Below, piece after piece: positions 31,099-43,286 of a stretch of 64,000 nt of DNA. Below the pieces are notes generated by a model. It did no database searches. It was not told the DNA's origin and was given only the letters and a program-made list of their open reading frames with translations. The translations under genes and the position numbers were made by a program. This stretch comes from Ilex aquifolium. Its lineage: Eukaryota; Streptophyta; Magnoliopsida; Aquifoliales; Aquifoliaceae. The number at the start of each line of letters is the position of its first letter. Within the stretch, counting starts at the first letter, position 1. The DNA is taken from NCBI GenBank assembly GCA_951799425.1, contig OX637405.1:18015089-18079088 (forward strand), given 5' to 3'.

Positions 31099-33657
31099 TG
31101 TGACGCCCCTAAAACCGGAGGTCCTTTGTCAACCCGTTCATCATCCATCAACCCGTGGAAGTACCCATAAATTCCGCATAACCCGGCACCACGACAATAA
31201 CATCCCCTTCACCGGGATCATGAACAACACAGCGTTTGGGCAGAGTCTCCCTTGTACCGGGCACTCCCAAACGTATAACCTGTGTACATTTCTATCACAT
31301 GACTATTCCAAGGTCCAATATACATCAATTTACCCTTGATTTTACTCCATTTACATCCTTGAAACAAAAGGACTCAAGGCCCGAAAGCTTGACAAGATCA
31401 TTTTAATTTTTTGAAATTACAGGGGACCTACCGGTAGAAAAACAACGTTCTACTGGTAGAAAAACTCACTAGAATACTTCTACTGGTAGATGATCAACGT
31501 TCTACCAGTAGAAGAGCCCATTGGAATTATTCTACTGGTAGAAGATCAACGTTCTACCGGTAGAAGAGCTCACTAGGAAACTTCTACCGGTAGGTGATCA
31601 ACGTTCTACTGGTAGATCATCCCAGTTTTCCCCCGATTCAATTATTTTTCAACTCCAACTCTTCCAATCTCATACAACAACAACCCAAACTCATATAAAA
31701 TACAATTTTATACAAGACATAGTCCATACAATCCTTCACACAATATTACATGTCCAAAAATTAAATTACATATTTGTTTTGCAAAAACGTAATTTAAAGC
31801 CACATCTCGGTGTTTCTTCATTAATGAGAGCCCAAGTGAGAGCCATCCACCGGCGCTTGTCCAGCACCTGGAATGTTGTCCCCATAAAGGGTGAGTCATG
31901 CTCAATAGGGTATCTCCTAAAGAGGTTACTCCCCAACCTGGATGCATATGAAATGCTCACATGTAATTCGACAATCAACAAAACAATCCATTTAAGAATA
32001 TGCAATTCATAATGGAATTCTCTATGCCATGCTATGTTATCAGATGAAACTCACACATGCAATGCAAACCGAGCCTTCACCAGCTCCCATAACACATGCA
32101 ATGTCATGTGTATGAATCCGGACATTCTAAGCCCCCGCCATTGATGTTGCACATCCAATGACAATTAAAACTCATGGGTCTCTTTTGGGGTGGGTATTTA
32201 TGGACTTCCACCAACGGGCACCCAACCGACACGGCATTTATGGACTTCCACCAACGGCTCCATATACGCCGACACACTTTATGGACTCTATACCAACATA
32301 GTGCGTATCCAAATCACCGGGTCTTGCACCCGTAGGATAGTCTAGCCCTTCTTTATAACCCTAATCCTATTTTCAATACAACTCGTGCGACTCAGTCGAA
32401 CCTTGGTCCAACTTTCTCAAGCCCACGCATCATCTACCAAGAGTAGTGTTTGCTTAAAACCATGTACACACCCACACCCATGTCACATGCCCACGAATGT
32501 GATGCTTCCCGTGCATATGCAAATGTAATGTACAATTGCATTTTCCAATATCAAGTTCAATATGTCATGAGCACATTATGAACAAGGTTTAATATCCATC
32601 AAAATTTTCCATGGTCAATTACATCGTAAGCATATAACCACCATCAACAACCTCACCAAAGCATGTTATAACATTGTTAATGTAATTAACACACTTTATC
32701 AACATAAGCATTTCATCAAACACCTTCAATGCATAATTATAAACACATAGCATCTCTTTCACCATATATCTCAAAAAAATCACAAACAAGTAATTTCAAC
32801 AACCCAATTCATGCTAGAATTGATTTTAACCATTTTTATACCCATTTTTCACATTTCAACTACCATAGGTATGTGCCATACATGAGATTACATCTCTAAT
32901 CTACCCATTTCATATTTCAACCCTAGGTTGGAAATAAAACTAATTAGGAAAGGAACCCTACCTCTTGAAGCGTAATACACATAGTAGAAAGCTCTCAAGA
33001 ACCCAAATCAAACCTTGAACCTTAATTTCCAAAAAATCCCGTCTTTTGGACTTCGGAGAAATCTGTGCCTTTTGGTACGTAGACGTAGCCCTCATCGCGA
33101 AGATCAAATTTAGTTCTTGGCCCGAGTCGATTCAACGAATAGTTGGCCCTATATTGTAGAGAGAAGCTTGAAGAAACCCTTACTTTCTCTCTCTTCTTCC
33201 CTCTCTCTCTTTTTCTGAAAATCTGATAGGTAATGGGGAGAAAATCTAATTTTTCTCCCTATTTATACCCCATAGATGTTTGGCCCTTGTTGCACCACAC
33301 GTCCGCCTTTCCCGGGTCTGATTTCGTCTCGAATTAATTAAATTTCATCCCAATCCAAACTCAATATATTTTTATTTGAACTTACTTTAAATTATTTTTC
33401 AATTTTTACAATTAATTCCTGATCGCATTTATTTTGGTCACGCAACACCCGATTGCCTTGTAAAACGTAAAAAAATTTACTGTCTCATAATTCAACAAAA
33501 ATTGACTGGGTAACTAGATTTCGCGAGAAGAATCCAATGGTGAGGTCCATTTCGTCATTCGAGTTCTAGAAAATTTTGGGTTTTCAACCTGTACCATAGC
33601 GGCTAACTACTGTTTTGCCCTTTTTCATAAAAAAATTAAATTTTCTCGGGTTTTACA
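31099..33657 (-). repeat. Full-length chromovirus LTR (2559 bp), shared by elements X and Y
   Basis: On the minus strand it starts TGTAAAACCCGAGAAAATTT at 33657 and ends ...GGGGCGTCACA at 31099. The PBS of X follows on one side (31084-31095) and a PPT on the other (33658-33674), so the same LTR serves as 5' LTR of X and 3' LTR of Y. TATAAATAGGG lies near 33275. The palindrome array is at 31427-31616. No genes inside. Confidence 0.85.
31427..31616. repeat. Array H: eight TCTACCGGTAGA palindromes in four pairs
   Basis: The cores (TACCGGTA or TACTGGTA/TACCAGTA) start at 31429, 31451, 31481, 31503, 31533, 31555, 31585 and 31607: strict alternation of 22 and 30 bases. It is equivalent to array D of the plus-strand LTR, but the outermost base pair is T:A instead of G:C throughout. 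Confidence 0.9.
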
Positions 33658-33674
33658 TTCTCCCCCCTTAAAAG
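33658..33674 (-). other. Polypurine tract of chromovirus Y
   Basis: Minus strand CTTTTAAGGGGGGAGAA directly before the LTR start. The corresponding PPT of X is at 16249-16266. Confidence 0.8.
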
Positions 33675-35645
33675 ATATTTTGTCCTCGAAATTTACACAC
33701 ACATAATCACATGCACATGCAACAATTCATACAACACTTATGACCACAAGAATGTACCTTCATCTTGGAATAAGAATGGATAATTGGTACGTATAGTATC
33801 CTCATGCTTCTATGTCGCCTCCTTTGCACTTCGGTCCTGCCACAACACCTTCACCAGCCTCTCGGTTTTGCTACGCAAAACCTGCTCTCGGTTATCCATG
33901 ATACGCATCGGTCCCTCCTCGAAGGTCCCATATGCATCAATAACCAGCTAATCGCAATACACCACATGCGTCGAATCTGGAGTGTACTTACGGAGCATGG
34001 AGACATGGTACACCGCGTGAACACCAGACAAATTTGGCAGTAATACCAACTAGTAAGCAACTGTACCAACCCTCTCGAGTACCTCAAAGGGGCCGATATA
34101 CCTGGGCGACAGCTTTCCCCACTTCCCGAACCTGACCACTCCTCTCTTGGGCATCACCTTCAAGAAGACGTGATCTCCAACCTAAAACTATAGAGGTCGT
34201 CGCCACCTATTGGAGTAGCTCTTCTGCTGGCTCTGGGCCATGAAAAGATGTTTTTGTATCAAGTCCACTTTCTCCGAGGTGTCTTTAACCAAATCTGGAC
34301 ACGTAGAGGGTCTCTCTCCAACCTCCGTCCAATAAATCGGAGAACGACACAACATCCCATAAAGCGCCTCATAGGGTGTCATCTGTATGTTCGCCTGATA
34401 ATTATTGTTGTAGGCGAACTTCACTAAGGGTAAGTGTTCTTCCCAACTACCCCTGAAATCAACGACGCATGCCCGTAGCATGTCTTCTAAAGTCTGGATA
34501 GTCCATTCTGACTGACCATCTGTCTGGGGATGAAAAACTATGCTCATAATCAACTGTGTCCCCATGGCCCACTAAAAACTATCCCAAAAATAGGCCGTGA
34601 ACCTGGGATCCCGATCCGACACTATAGATACATGCACCCCCATGTAACCGAACTATCTCTCGTATTTATAGCCTGCAATGTGAAGGTCATCTGCACCGCC
34701 AAAAAGTGTGCCGACTTCGTATGCCGATTTACTATCACCCACATCGCGTCATGCCCCTGCGATGTCCATGGCAAGTGGGTCACAAAATCTATCGTGACGT
34801 GTTCCCACTTCCACTCAGCCACCTCCAACGGCTGGAGCAACCCTACTAGTCTCTAGTGCTCAGTCTTGACCTGTTGACATATGAGACATCGATTAAAAAA
34901 ATCTCCAATATGCCTCTTCATCCCACTCCAATAATACTGGCGACGAAAATTATGGTACATCTTCGTGCCACCTGGATGTATAGCAAAACGGGAGCAATTA
35001 AAATCCCTAAGGATCCCCTCTCTCAGATCTGCAGACTAGGGAACCATAACCCTTCCCCTGAATCGAAGACTACCATCCTCGTGAATGACCCAACTCTCGT
35101 CACCTGTACCTGACTGTACCCGATTCTTGATGGACAATATCTTTGTGTTCTGTCTATGAGACTCAATCACTCTGCTCAGTAGGGAAGGCGTAGCCACCAA
35201 ACACCCCACAGTGCCATGAGCTTGACCCCTATAGTACAACTCGAACTATCCGACAGTCTTTAGCATCTTTCACTCTCGAGAAGCCACACTGGCCAAGACT
35301 CCCCGTGACTTATGGATGAGTGCATCAGCCACCACATGTGCCTTACCGGGATGGTAATGTAAAATGAAGTCATAATCCTCCAGGTATTGCATTCATTTGC
35401 GTTGCCTCATATTGAGATCCTGCTGAGTGAAGATGTACTTCAGACTTTTATGGTCCGAAAATACCTCAAACTGCTCTCCATTTAGATAGTGGTGCCATGC
35501 CTTTAAGACAAAGACAATGGTTGCCAATTCCATATCGTGCGTGGGGTAGTTCTACTCATGGTTCTTTAACTACCGAGAACCATAAGCTACCACCCTCCCG
35601 GACTGCATCAAAACACACCCAAGTCCGTTCTTGAAGGAATCACAA
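33675..35645 (-). pseudogene. Chromovirus Y integrase with chromodomain and RNase H remnant
   Basis: From 35645 downwards: RNase H end (YHPGKAHVV-like, 35280-35400), integrase zinc-binding region near 34860-35000, core (HPQTDGQSEWTIQTLEDMLR, SWEEHLPLVKFAYNNNYQ, TPYEALYGMLCRSPIYW) at 34188-34565, C-terminal domain and a decayed chromodomain at 33780-34087. Many stops. It gives the uninterrupted reference for the insertions in X. RT and protease are absent, deleted at the junction with gag near 35650. Confidence 0.78.
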
Positions 35646-35649
35646 TACA

Positions 35650-36391
35650 CTATGTACCTATGTTCCCTCCTGAAGTTTCTCCCTCCTTGGGAGGATTGAC
35701 CATGGCCTTGGCTTTGATAGCCGCGGCCTTGTCCCTAATACCCTTGTGGGGTAGAAGTCTTTTGCTTCTTCCCCGAACTAGAAGAAGAGAATTGTCCCTC
35801 CTTCTTGTCATTAGCACCCACCTCCCGGATGCCCTTGCGCCTTCCACCTCTCTCCCAATGGTCATAGCTGTCTCGACCATTGAGTCCAAATCTTGTATGT
35901 AGTGGCTCACAATCTTTTCCCGGATCGACAATTTCAAACCATCCTCAAACCTCCTCACTTTGGCCAAGTTTGTGGCCACATAATCATGGGCAAAACGGGC
36001 TAAATCGGTGAACTTAGCGATGTATTCCATCATTGTCATGGTCTCTTGCTTCAAATCGAAGAATTCCTGGGCTTTCGCTTGTCGAACAGCCGATGGGAAG
36101 TACTTGCCCATGAAGAGCTCATGAAACTCTCCCCATGTCATTGCCTCTATGTTCTTTGAGGCCTTTGCCCAATCCTACTATAGATGGGTCTCTCCTTCAA
36201 GCTAGAACGTAGCTAGCCTTATCTTAGTGGCATTGGATGTGATCTACATAGCCTCTAAGATCTTATCAACTTGCTGGAACTAATGGTTAGCCACCATCGG
36301 ATCCGCCCCTCCAATAAAAGTCGGTGGCTTGTGTGCCTTAAAATTTTGGAGGTTACTCGAGCCTCAGCCCACATTGGCACTGGCTTGCAAA
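35650..36391 (-). pseudogene. Chromovirus Y gag
   Basis: The frame 35650-36141 has the gag core (MTWGEFHELFMGKYFPSAVR, AKAQEFFDLKQETMTMMEYI, ARFAHDYVATNLAKVRRFED) and a basic linker. Upstream sequence to 36391 is gag with stops, matching 30486-30640. The left end is fused directly to RNase H sequence, the right end to the middle of an LTR, so PR-RT and the PBS-proximal part are both deleted. Confidence 0.8.
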
Positions 36392-37765
36392 ACGGACCAA
36401 CGGCTCTGCATAAGCTGACACACTTTATGGACTCTATACCAATGGAGTGCGTATCTAAATCACTAGGTCTTGCATCTGAGAGACAGTCAAGCCCTTCTTG
36501 CTAACCATGACCCTATTTTCAATGCAACCTGTGCGAATCAGTTGAACCTTGGTCCAACATTCCCAAGCCCATGCATCATCGACCAAGAGTGGTGTTTGAT
36601 CAAAATCATGCACACACCCACACCCATGTCACATGTCCACGAATGTGATGTTTCCCGTGCATATGCAAATGTAATGTATAATTGTATTTTTCAATATCAA
36701 GTTCAATGTGTCATAAGCACATTATGAACAAGGTTCAATATCCATCAACATTTTTCATGGTCAATTATATCTTAAGCATATAACCACTATCAGAAACCTC
36801 ACCATAGCATGTTATAATATTATCAATGCAATTAACACACTTTATCAACATAGGCATTTCATCAAACACTTTTAATGCATAATTATAAACACATAGCATG
36901 CCTCTTTCACCACATATATCAAGAAATCACAAATAAGTAATTTCAACAACCCAATTCATGCTAGAATTGATTTTAAGAATTCTTATACCCATTTTTCACA
37001 TTTCAACTACCATAGGTATGTGTCATACATGAGATTACTTCTCTAACACCCTACCCATTTCATATTTCAGCCCTAGGTTGGAAATAAACCTAATTAGGAA
37101 AAGAACCCTACCCCTTGAAGAGTAATACACGTAGTAGAAAGCTCTCAAGAACCCAAATTAAGCCTTGAACCTTGATTTCCAAAAATTCTGTCTTTTCGAC
37201 TTCAGCAAAATCCGTGACTTTTGGTACATAGACGTAGCCCTCGTCGAGTTGATCGACTTTAGTTCTTGCCCCGAGTCGATTCGATGAACGGTTGTCCCTA
37301 CATCGTTCAACAAAGCTTGAAGAAACCCTTACTTTCTCTCTCTTCTTCCAAAAATCTGATGAGTAATGGGGAGAAAATTTGATTTTTCTCCCTTATTTAT
37401 ACCCCTTAGATACTTGGCCCTCTTTGCGCCACACATCTGTCTTTCCCGGGTCCGAATTCGTCTCGATCCAAGCTCAATATTTTTTTTTTCAACTTACTTT
37501 AAATTGTTTTTCACTTTTCACAATTAATTCCCGATCGCGTTTATTTTGGTCACGCGACACCCGATCGTCTCGTAAAATGCAAAAAATCTGACTGTCTCGG
37601 AATTCAACAAAAATTGACTGGATAACTAGATTTCGCGAAATGAGTCCAATAGTGAGGTCCGTTTTTGTCATCGAAGTTCTATAAAATTTTTGGTTTTCAA
37701 CCCGTAGCGGCTAATTACCGTTTTGCCATTTTTCATAAAAATTTCAAAATTTTCCAGATTTTACA
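36392..37765 (-). repeat. Truncated chromovirus LTR (ii)
   Basis: Matches 32250-33657 of the full LTR (GACACACTTTATGGACTCTATACCA; AGTCGATTC; LTR start ...GATTTTACA at 37765). The U5 half, the array and the PBS are missing; the breakpoint joins gag of Y. No gene. Confidence 0.75.
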
Positions 37766-39809
37766 AACTCAGCCAATCTCTCATATAACATTTACCCAAA
37801 CTCACATAACATCTAATTTTACACAAAATATAGTCCATATGAGTTCATTATACAATCATTCACACAACATTACAAGTCCAAAATCAATTACACAATAGAT
37901 TTACAAAAATGCAACTTAAAGGCACATTCCGACTTCTTCCCAACACGGACCCATGTGAGAGCCATCCACCAGCGTTTGTCCTGCCCCTGAATTGTTATTC
38001 CCATAAAGGGTGAGCCACGCTCAATAGAGTATCTCCTAAAGAGGCTACCTCCCAACCCAGATGCATACGAAATGTTCACATGCAATTCAAAAATCAAACA
38101 AGTATTCATCTAAGAACATACAACTTCAAGAAATGAATGTCACAATGCTATGTCATACTATGAGGTGAGACTCACACATGCAACGCAACCCGAGCCCTCT
38201 ACTGGCTCCCATAACACATGCAATGTCATTCGTGTAAATCGAAGCCCTCGTCATTGATGTTACGCATCCTATGATAATTTATCAAATAAACTATGTGTCT
38301 TTCTTGGGTAGGTGACTTCCGGGACTTGCACCAACGGTCCACCACACCAACACGGATTTTGGTATTTCACCGCCGGTTCCGCATACACTAATACACTTTT
38401 TTGGACTTTCACCGTCGAAAATGTATAAACCAGTAGTCGGGTTTTGCACCGGAGGGAGAATCTAGCCCTTCTTACTATACTCGACACAAGTTTTTCATGC
38501 AACCCATGAGACTAGGTCGGGCCTTGGTCCAACTCTCCCGAGCCCACTTATCATCCACCAAGAATGGTGTTTGATCAAAACTATGCACACATTCACACTC
38601 ATGTCACATGCCCACGAATATGATGCTTCATGTGCATATGCAAATGTAATGAACCATTGCATTTCATATCATTATGCAACCAAGTTTTTAATTAAAATTA
38701 CAACATCATATTCAACATGTCATTAGCACAACACGAACATTTCCATATCCTCAATATAACTTATATCATAAATCATAATATTACATTCCAACATCATCAC
38801 AAAGAAAGTTATATCAATTTCATTCAAATAACATGCTTATTCCATTGAAGGCATTTTATCAAACATCCAAAAGGCACCAAATCATCTAAACACATAATTA
38901 TGCCCAATTTATCACATTCTCGTGAAATCACACAATGAGCAATTCTCAATAAACTCAATTCATGCAAAATTTGTTTTATTCATTCTAATATCATTTCTTA
39001 TACTCTAGTTACACTTGAAATACATTTAGAGAAGAGATTTCATCTCAAATCATGCTATCCATTTCATACGAAATCCTAGGTTGAAAATAAACCTAGCTAG
39101 AAGAAGAACCCTACCTCTTGAAGCGTAATACGAGTGGTAGAAACTCCCAAGAACCCAATTTAAGCTTCAAACATTGATTTCCAAAATTCCGTCTTTGAGA
39201 CTTTGGCGAAATCTCTCATTTTTGGTACGTAGATGTAGTTCTCGTCGCGTAGAACAACTTTTGTTCTTGGCCTGAGACGATTCGACGAAAGGTTTGCTCT
39301 AGATCGTAGAGAGAAGCTTGAAGAAAACTCATCTTTCTCTCTCTTCTCTTCCCTTCTTTTTTCCAGAAAACCCAGCAGCTAAAATGGGAGAAAATTTTGA
39401 TTTTTTCCCATTTTTATACCCCTTGAATACTTGGCCCTCGTTGCGCCACACATCCTTCTTTTCCTGATCCAATTTTTATCCTGAATCATTTAAATCTCAT
39501 CCCGTGTTATATTCAATATATTTTATGTGAACTAAATTTAAATTATTTTTCATGTTTTGCCATTAAAACCCTATCGCATTTATTTTGGTCACGCGACACC
39601 CGTTCGCACCATAAAACGAGAAAAATCTAACTGTCTCGGAATTCAACAAAAATTGACTGGGTAACTAGATTTCGCTAGACAAATCCAATGGTGAGGTCCG
39701 TTTCATCAGCTAAGTTCTAAAAAAAAATTAGATTTTCAACTCGTACCGTTGCAGCTAATTACTATTTTACCTTTTTTCATAAAAGTTCAAATTTTTTCTA
39801 GGTTTTACA
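37766..39809 (-). repeat. Truncated chromovirus LTR (iii)
   Basis: Runs from just beyond the palindrome array position (AACTCAGCCAATCTC, like 31655) to the LTR start at 39809 (rc TGTAAAACCTAGAAAAAA). It lacks the U5 end and array and abuts the start of LTR (ii). Its start lies inside the gag of Athila-like remnant 3, showing it was inserted there. A TATA-like box is near 39412. Confidence 0.75.
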
Positions 39810-41610
39810 ATAGCACTAGCCTGTTTTGTCAAAAATGCTCTTTTATGTACATTGATCCTTATCTTAACTGTGCAGAGGTCTTTCAAAAACTTGGTATAAG
39901 ATAGAATTTGCTTGATTGCATCCAATAGGGGGATGTTAATCTTTACTTATTTAAACAACTCAAAGATTTCAGCATGATTGTTCAATGGTTGATGTTTCAT
40001 GACTCTTTGAGGAAAAGGTAAAGGAACAAGACTTGATTTTTCTTTTTCATATGGCAACTTTGTTTCCTTTTCAATCAAAGGTTTAGGGTCAATTGGTTCA
40101 TTTTTAGGGATTGACTTCGCTATGGCCTCTAGGGTTTTGGCTTTAATGGTCTTGTCAATCGCCTTTCCACTTTTCAGTGTGGTAATTACTTGCACTTGAC
40201 TTGGAGAAGGTTCGGAAGACACGACATGAGCTTGGTTTTGACACTGTGGAGGTTTAGATTGAGATGAGAATTTTCTCTTCTTTGTTGTACTCAGAGACTT
40301 GGTCAATTTAGCTAGATAACTCTTTATACCCTCAATATTTTGTGAAGTTTGAGATTTGAAGTCATTGAATGTTTGGGTGGACTGAGTATTAAAACTCATT
40401 TGACTTTGAATGAACTGATTCATGGTGTCCTCTAAACTTCTCTTGTGTGTGGGTTGATAAGGCTGATATGGATGCTGAGTTTGGGGTTATGGTGAAGGTG
40501 GACCTGGTGGCTAACTCACAGGCTGTTTGTTTTTCCAACTAAAATTCGAGTGATTCCACCATGGATTATAGGTTTCATAATAGGGATTGGAATAAGGCTT
40601 GTTAAAGTTTGAAATGGCATTGGTTTATTCCATCAAAACTTCTTTAAAGGCCGGAATGGTGGGACACTCCCTCGTGGGATGTCTTGCCAAAGCACAAATT
40701 CCACACAACTAATCAGTGGGCGATACAACAGAAACTTCCTTGACTTTTTTCATCTCTAGAGCATCGAGCTTTCGAGACAAAGTACCCATTTTGGCCCTTA
40801 GGTCATCATCCTCTTTTAACACGTATTTTCGTCTTTTGGATGAAGATGGCTTGGTGTCAACAATATTTGGCGAGGTTGAGTCCCACATTTGGGAACTCTC
40901 TAAAATGGTATCAAAAAACTCAAATGTCTCATCGAGATTCTTACCCATGATTTCTCCCTAGGCCATCATTTCAATAAATTGACGCATTGTACATGGGAGG
41001 GCATCATAAAAGAAACCAACTAAGGTCCAACTGTCAAATACATGATGTGGGCAAGCTTGGAGAAGATCCTTAAATCTCTCCTAACATTGATAAAAAATTT
41101 CTCCTTCTTTCACAGAAGAATTCATGATTTGACGTCTCAATGCATTAGTGCGATGCATAGGAAAAAACTTCTTGAAAAATTCAGTTTTTTAAACTTCCCA
41201 ACTTGGAATAGATTGAGCTTTCAAAGAATTTAGCCATTTTTTAGCTTTATCCTTCAAAGAGAAAGGAAAAAGTTTCAACCGGGCCATTTCAGAATTTTCC
41301 TGTAATGCACCACATACTTTCTCAAATTCTTTCATATGCAAATAAGGGTTTTCAGAATCAAGACCATGAAACTGTGGTAAAAGCTATATTGTCCCTACTT
41401 TAATGTTAAAATTTGGAGCATTTGTGGGAAAAACAAAACATGAAGGGACACTAGTGCGAGTGGGATACAAATATTCTATTAAAGGTCTGACATTATGAAT
41501 TATCTCTTACTCCCTTTGATTATTATTATCCATACTTAACTCAAAAGAGTCTGATGATGCTAGTGATGATGATAATGATGATGATGAATGATTAGATTGA
41601 TTTACAGATC
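39810..41610 (-). pseudogene. Athila-like element 3 gag (decayed)
   Basis: Reads from ~41610 downwards: capsid region 40960-41500 with stops, MGKNLDETFEFFDTILESSQ at 40948, a damaged zinc knuckle near 40690, then NQFIQSQMSFNTQSTQTFND and KHQPLNNHAEIFELFK to 39947. The order and motifs match element A gag (MGKSPEEAFNFFDTISDSSQ), at lower similarity. It is cut at 39809 by chromovirus LTR (iii); protease and pol are missing from the window. Confidence 0.8.
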
Positions 41611-41715
41611 CTACTGATGACTTAACAAAAATAAAAAATAAAAATAAAACAAACAGTATATACACATATAATACAGGCTAGACAACTTCTTTGTTCGTTT
41701 TGGAACCACCCTAAC

Positions 41716-41733
41716 TCCTCGACAACGGCGCTA
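41716..41733 (-). other. PBS of Athila-like element 3 (degenerate tRNA-Asp)
   Basis: The plus strand TCCTCGACAACGGCGCTA has three mismatches to the tRNA-Asp 3' end, seven bases from the LTR end at 41741. Confidence 0.7.
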
Positions 41734-41740
41734 AAAAGCT

Positions 41741-43244
41741 TGATTGACCTGATTTAAATCATACACCCAAGTATAAATGGTTAAATTGTAATATTTCTTG
41801 GTTAAGTCCGAGATCGAACCCACAGGGAGCTAACTGTTGGTATTCAAAGCAGAAAAATGTAAGATTGGTGTGCAATGGAATAGCTTGAGGTGTGAGCTTA
41901 GAATTATCAAATAAATACTTAACTAAACTTTGAATAGCAATAAATAAAAGATACTCTTCAGTTCGGGGATCCAACATGCATTATAATATTTGTTTATGAA
42001 AATGTCACCTTATAACAATTAACTCCCATTTAATTGGAAAGTTAACCAGTATGTTTGATGTATAACTGAACCACATCATAACAATTGATTAGGTTAGCCA
42101 GAAGGTCTATGTACCATGCAACAACCAGATAACCCTAGTAAACCTGAAGGTGAACCATTCAAAAGGTTTACTCTGGCTATTTGATCGGTAGGTTGATGAT
42201 TTAATGAAGATGGAGTTCCGGTTTATACATTGAATTAAAAGCATTGGCTATGGCGAGATTTAACCCGTCTATAACCAATCTCCCGACTGTTACATCAAAG
42301 TCAACTGCATGCATCATTGAATCTTGTATAAAGTACGTAATAACTTATAGATAGAATGGTATATAACAATAAACTTCGCTCGGTGTTCATAACCATAAGC
42401 ATATTATAATAATAATCATCCATCAATTAAGAGAGGTATAAACATTAATGCATAAATAAAACATCGGCATTTTCATAACTTCAATAATATTACACATGCA
42501 TTCACCCTTCACCGAAGAGTATAAACGGACTACTCACACTTCATTGCTATAGAAGAGCAAGAAGAATGAGATGATTCCATTACAACAGAATATAAAATAC
42601 AACAAGTCATTCCCCAAGGAATAGTTGAAACACTGTCACTCTTATTACCAGCTAAGGCATAAAAGTGAGAAAGGCATAAAAGTGAGAGAGGTTCAACCCT
42701 CCAAGTAGAAAGGATAAACAGAAATGTAGAAGTGATAAAATTCTTGATGGAAAGTGATTAGGGCAGGGCTTCACTCTTTCTGGTTATAAAACTCTCGCTG
42801 AAGTCTCTTTCTTTCTCTCTCCATCCTTCATTTCTCTCCTTCTCTGAACTGGACTGCACTCCCTGAAACTGAACTGAATAGGGCTATTTATAGGCACCAG
42901 AAAGGGGGATAGAGGTGGTAGACACCCAAGCTGGCCAATCAGGTGAGTTTTTTGCTTTTTTGGACCAATAGGAGAAGAGGGAGGAGAAAGGCGGTTGGAG
43001 TACTGTCCGAACGCCAGCACCACTGTCTAGATGGTGAGGATTCTTTGGTTTTTTGTTTTGCTTGCTAGCCTTCCTTTGTTAACTCTTTGACTTGTGAATT
43101 ACACTTGCCTCCATTGTTTTTTTCAGCCTTTGCACTTTTAGCCTTTCGAATTTCCTTAATTATCCCCAAACCCTACAAAATAAATAAATCAGACATTAAC
43201 CCTAATACGACATAAATCAATCACTTTAACCTAATTTACGTACA
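41741..43244 (-). repeat. 5' LTR of Athila-like element 3 (~1.5 kb)
   Basis: The end next to the PBS is TGATTGACCTG (plus strand). A TATAAATAGCCC box is at 42881-42892 (minus). The LTR start is inferred at 43244 (rc TGTACGTAAATTAGG), from the 28-base offset before TATGTCG that matches TATGCCG in LTR A. No palindrome array is visible. The U3 boundary is uncertain. Confidence 0.6.
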
Positions 43245-43286
43245 CCTTTATGCCTAACTTTTAATTCATTACCGAACTATTCTGGG

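Larger units (their letters stand above)
14053..33657 (-). mobile_element. Chromovirus X (Ty3/gypsy), full structure but heavily interrupted
   Basis: On the minus strand: 5' LTR 31099-33657, PBS, gag, protease, RT, RNase H, integrase, chromodomain, PPT at 16249-16266, 3' LTR remnant. Interruptions in order: inverted-LTR element (23456-30480), solo LTR F (19062-20958), 636-bp tandem duplication, hAT-like element (16508-17518), solo LTR E. The C-terminal chromodomain and iMet PBS place it in the chromoviruses, most like the Tekay/Del group. Every coding segment has stops, frameshifts or deletions. Confidence 0.85.

Noticed and set aside
12340-31616. Regularly spaced palindromic repeats resembling CRISPR
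   Set aside because: Plant nuclear DNA within LTRs, repeats of 10-16 bases, no cas genes, and spacers too short.
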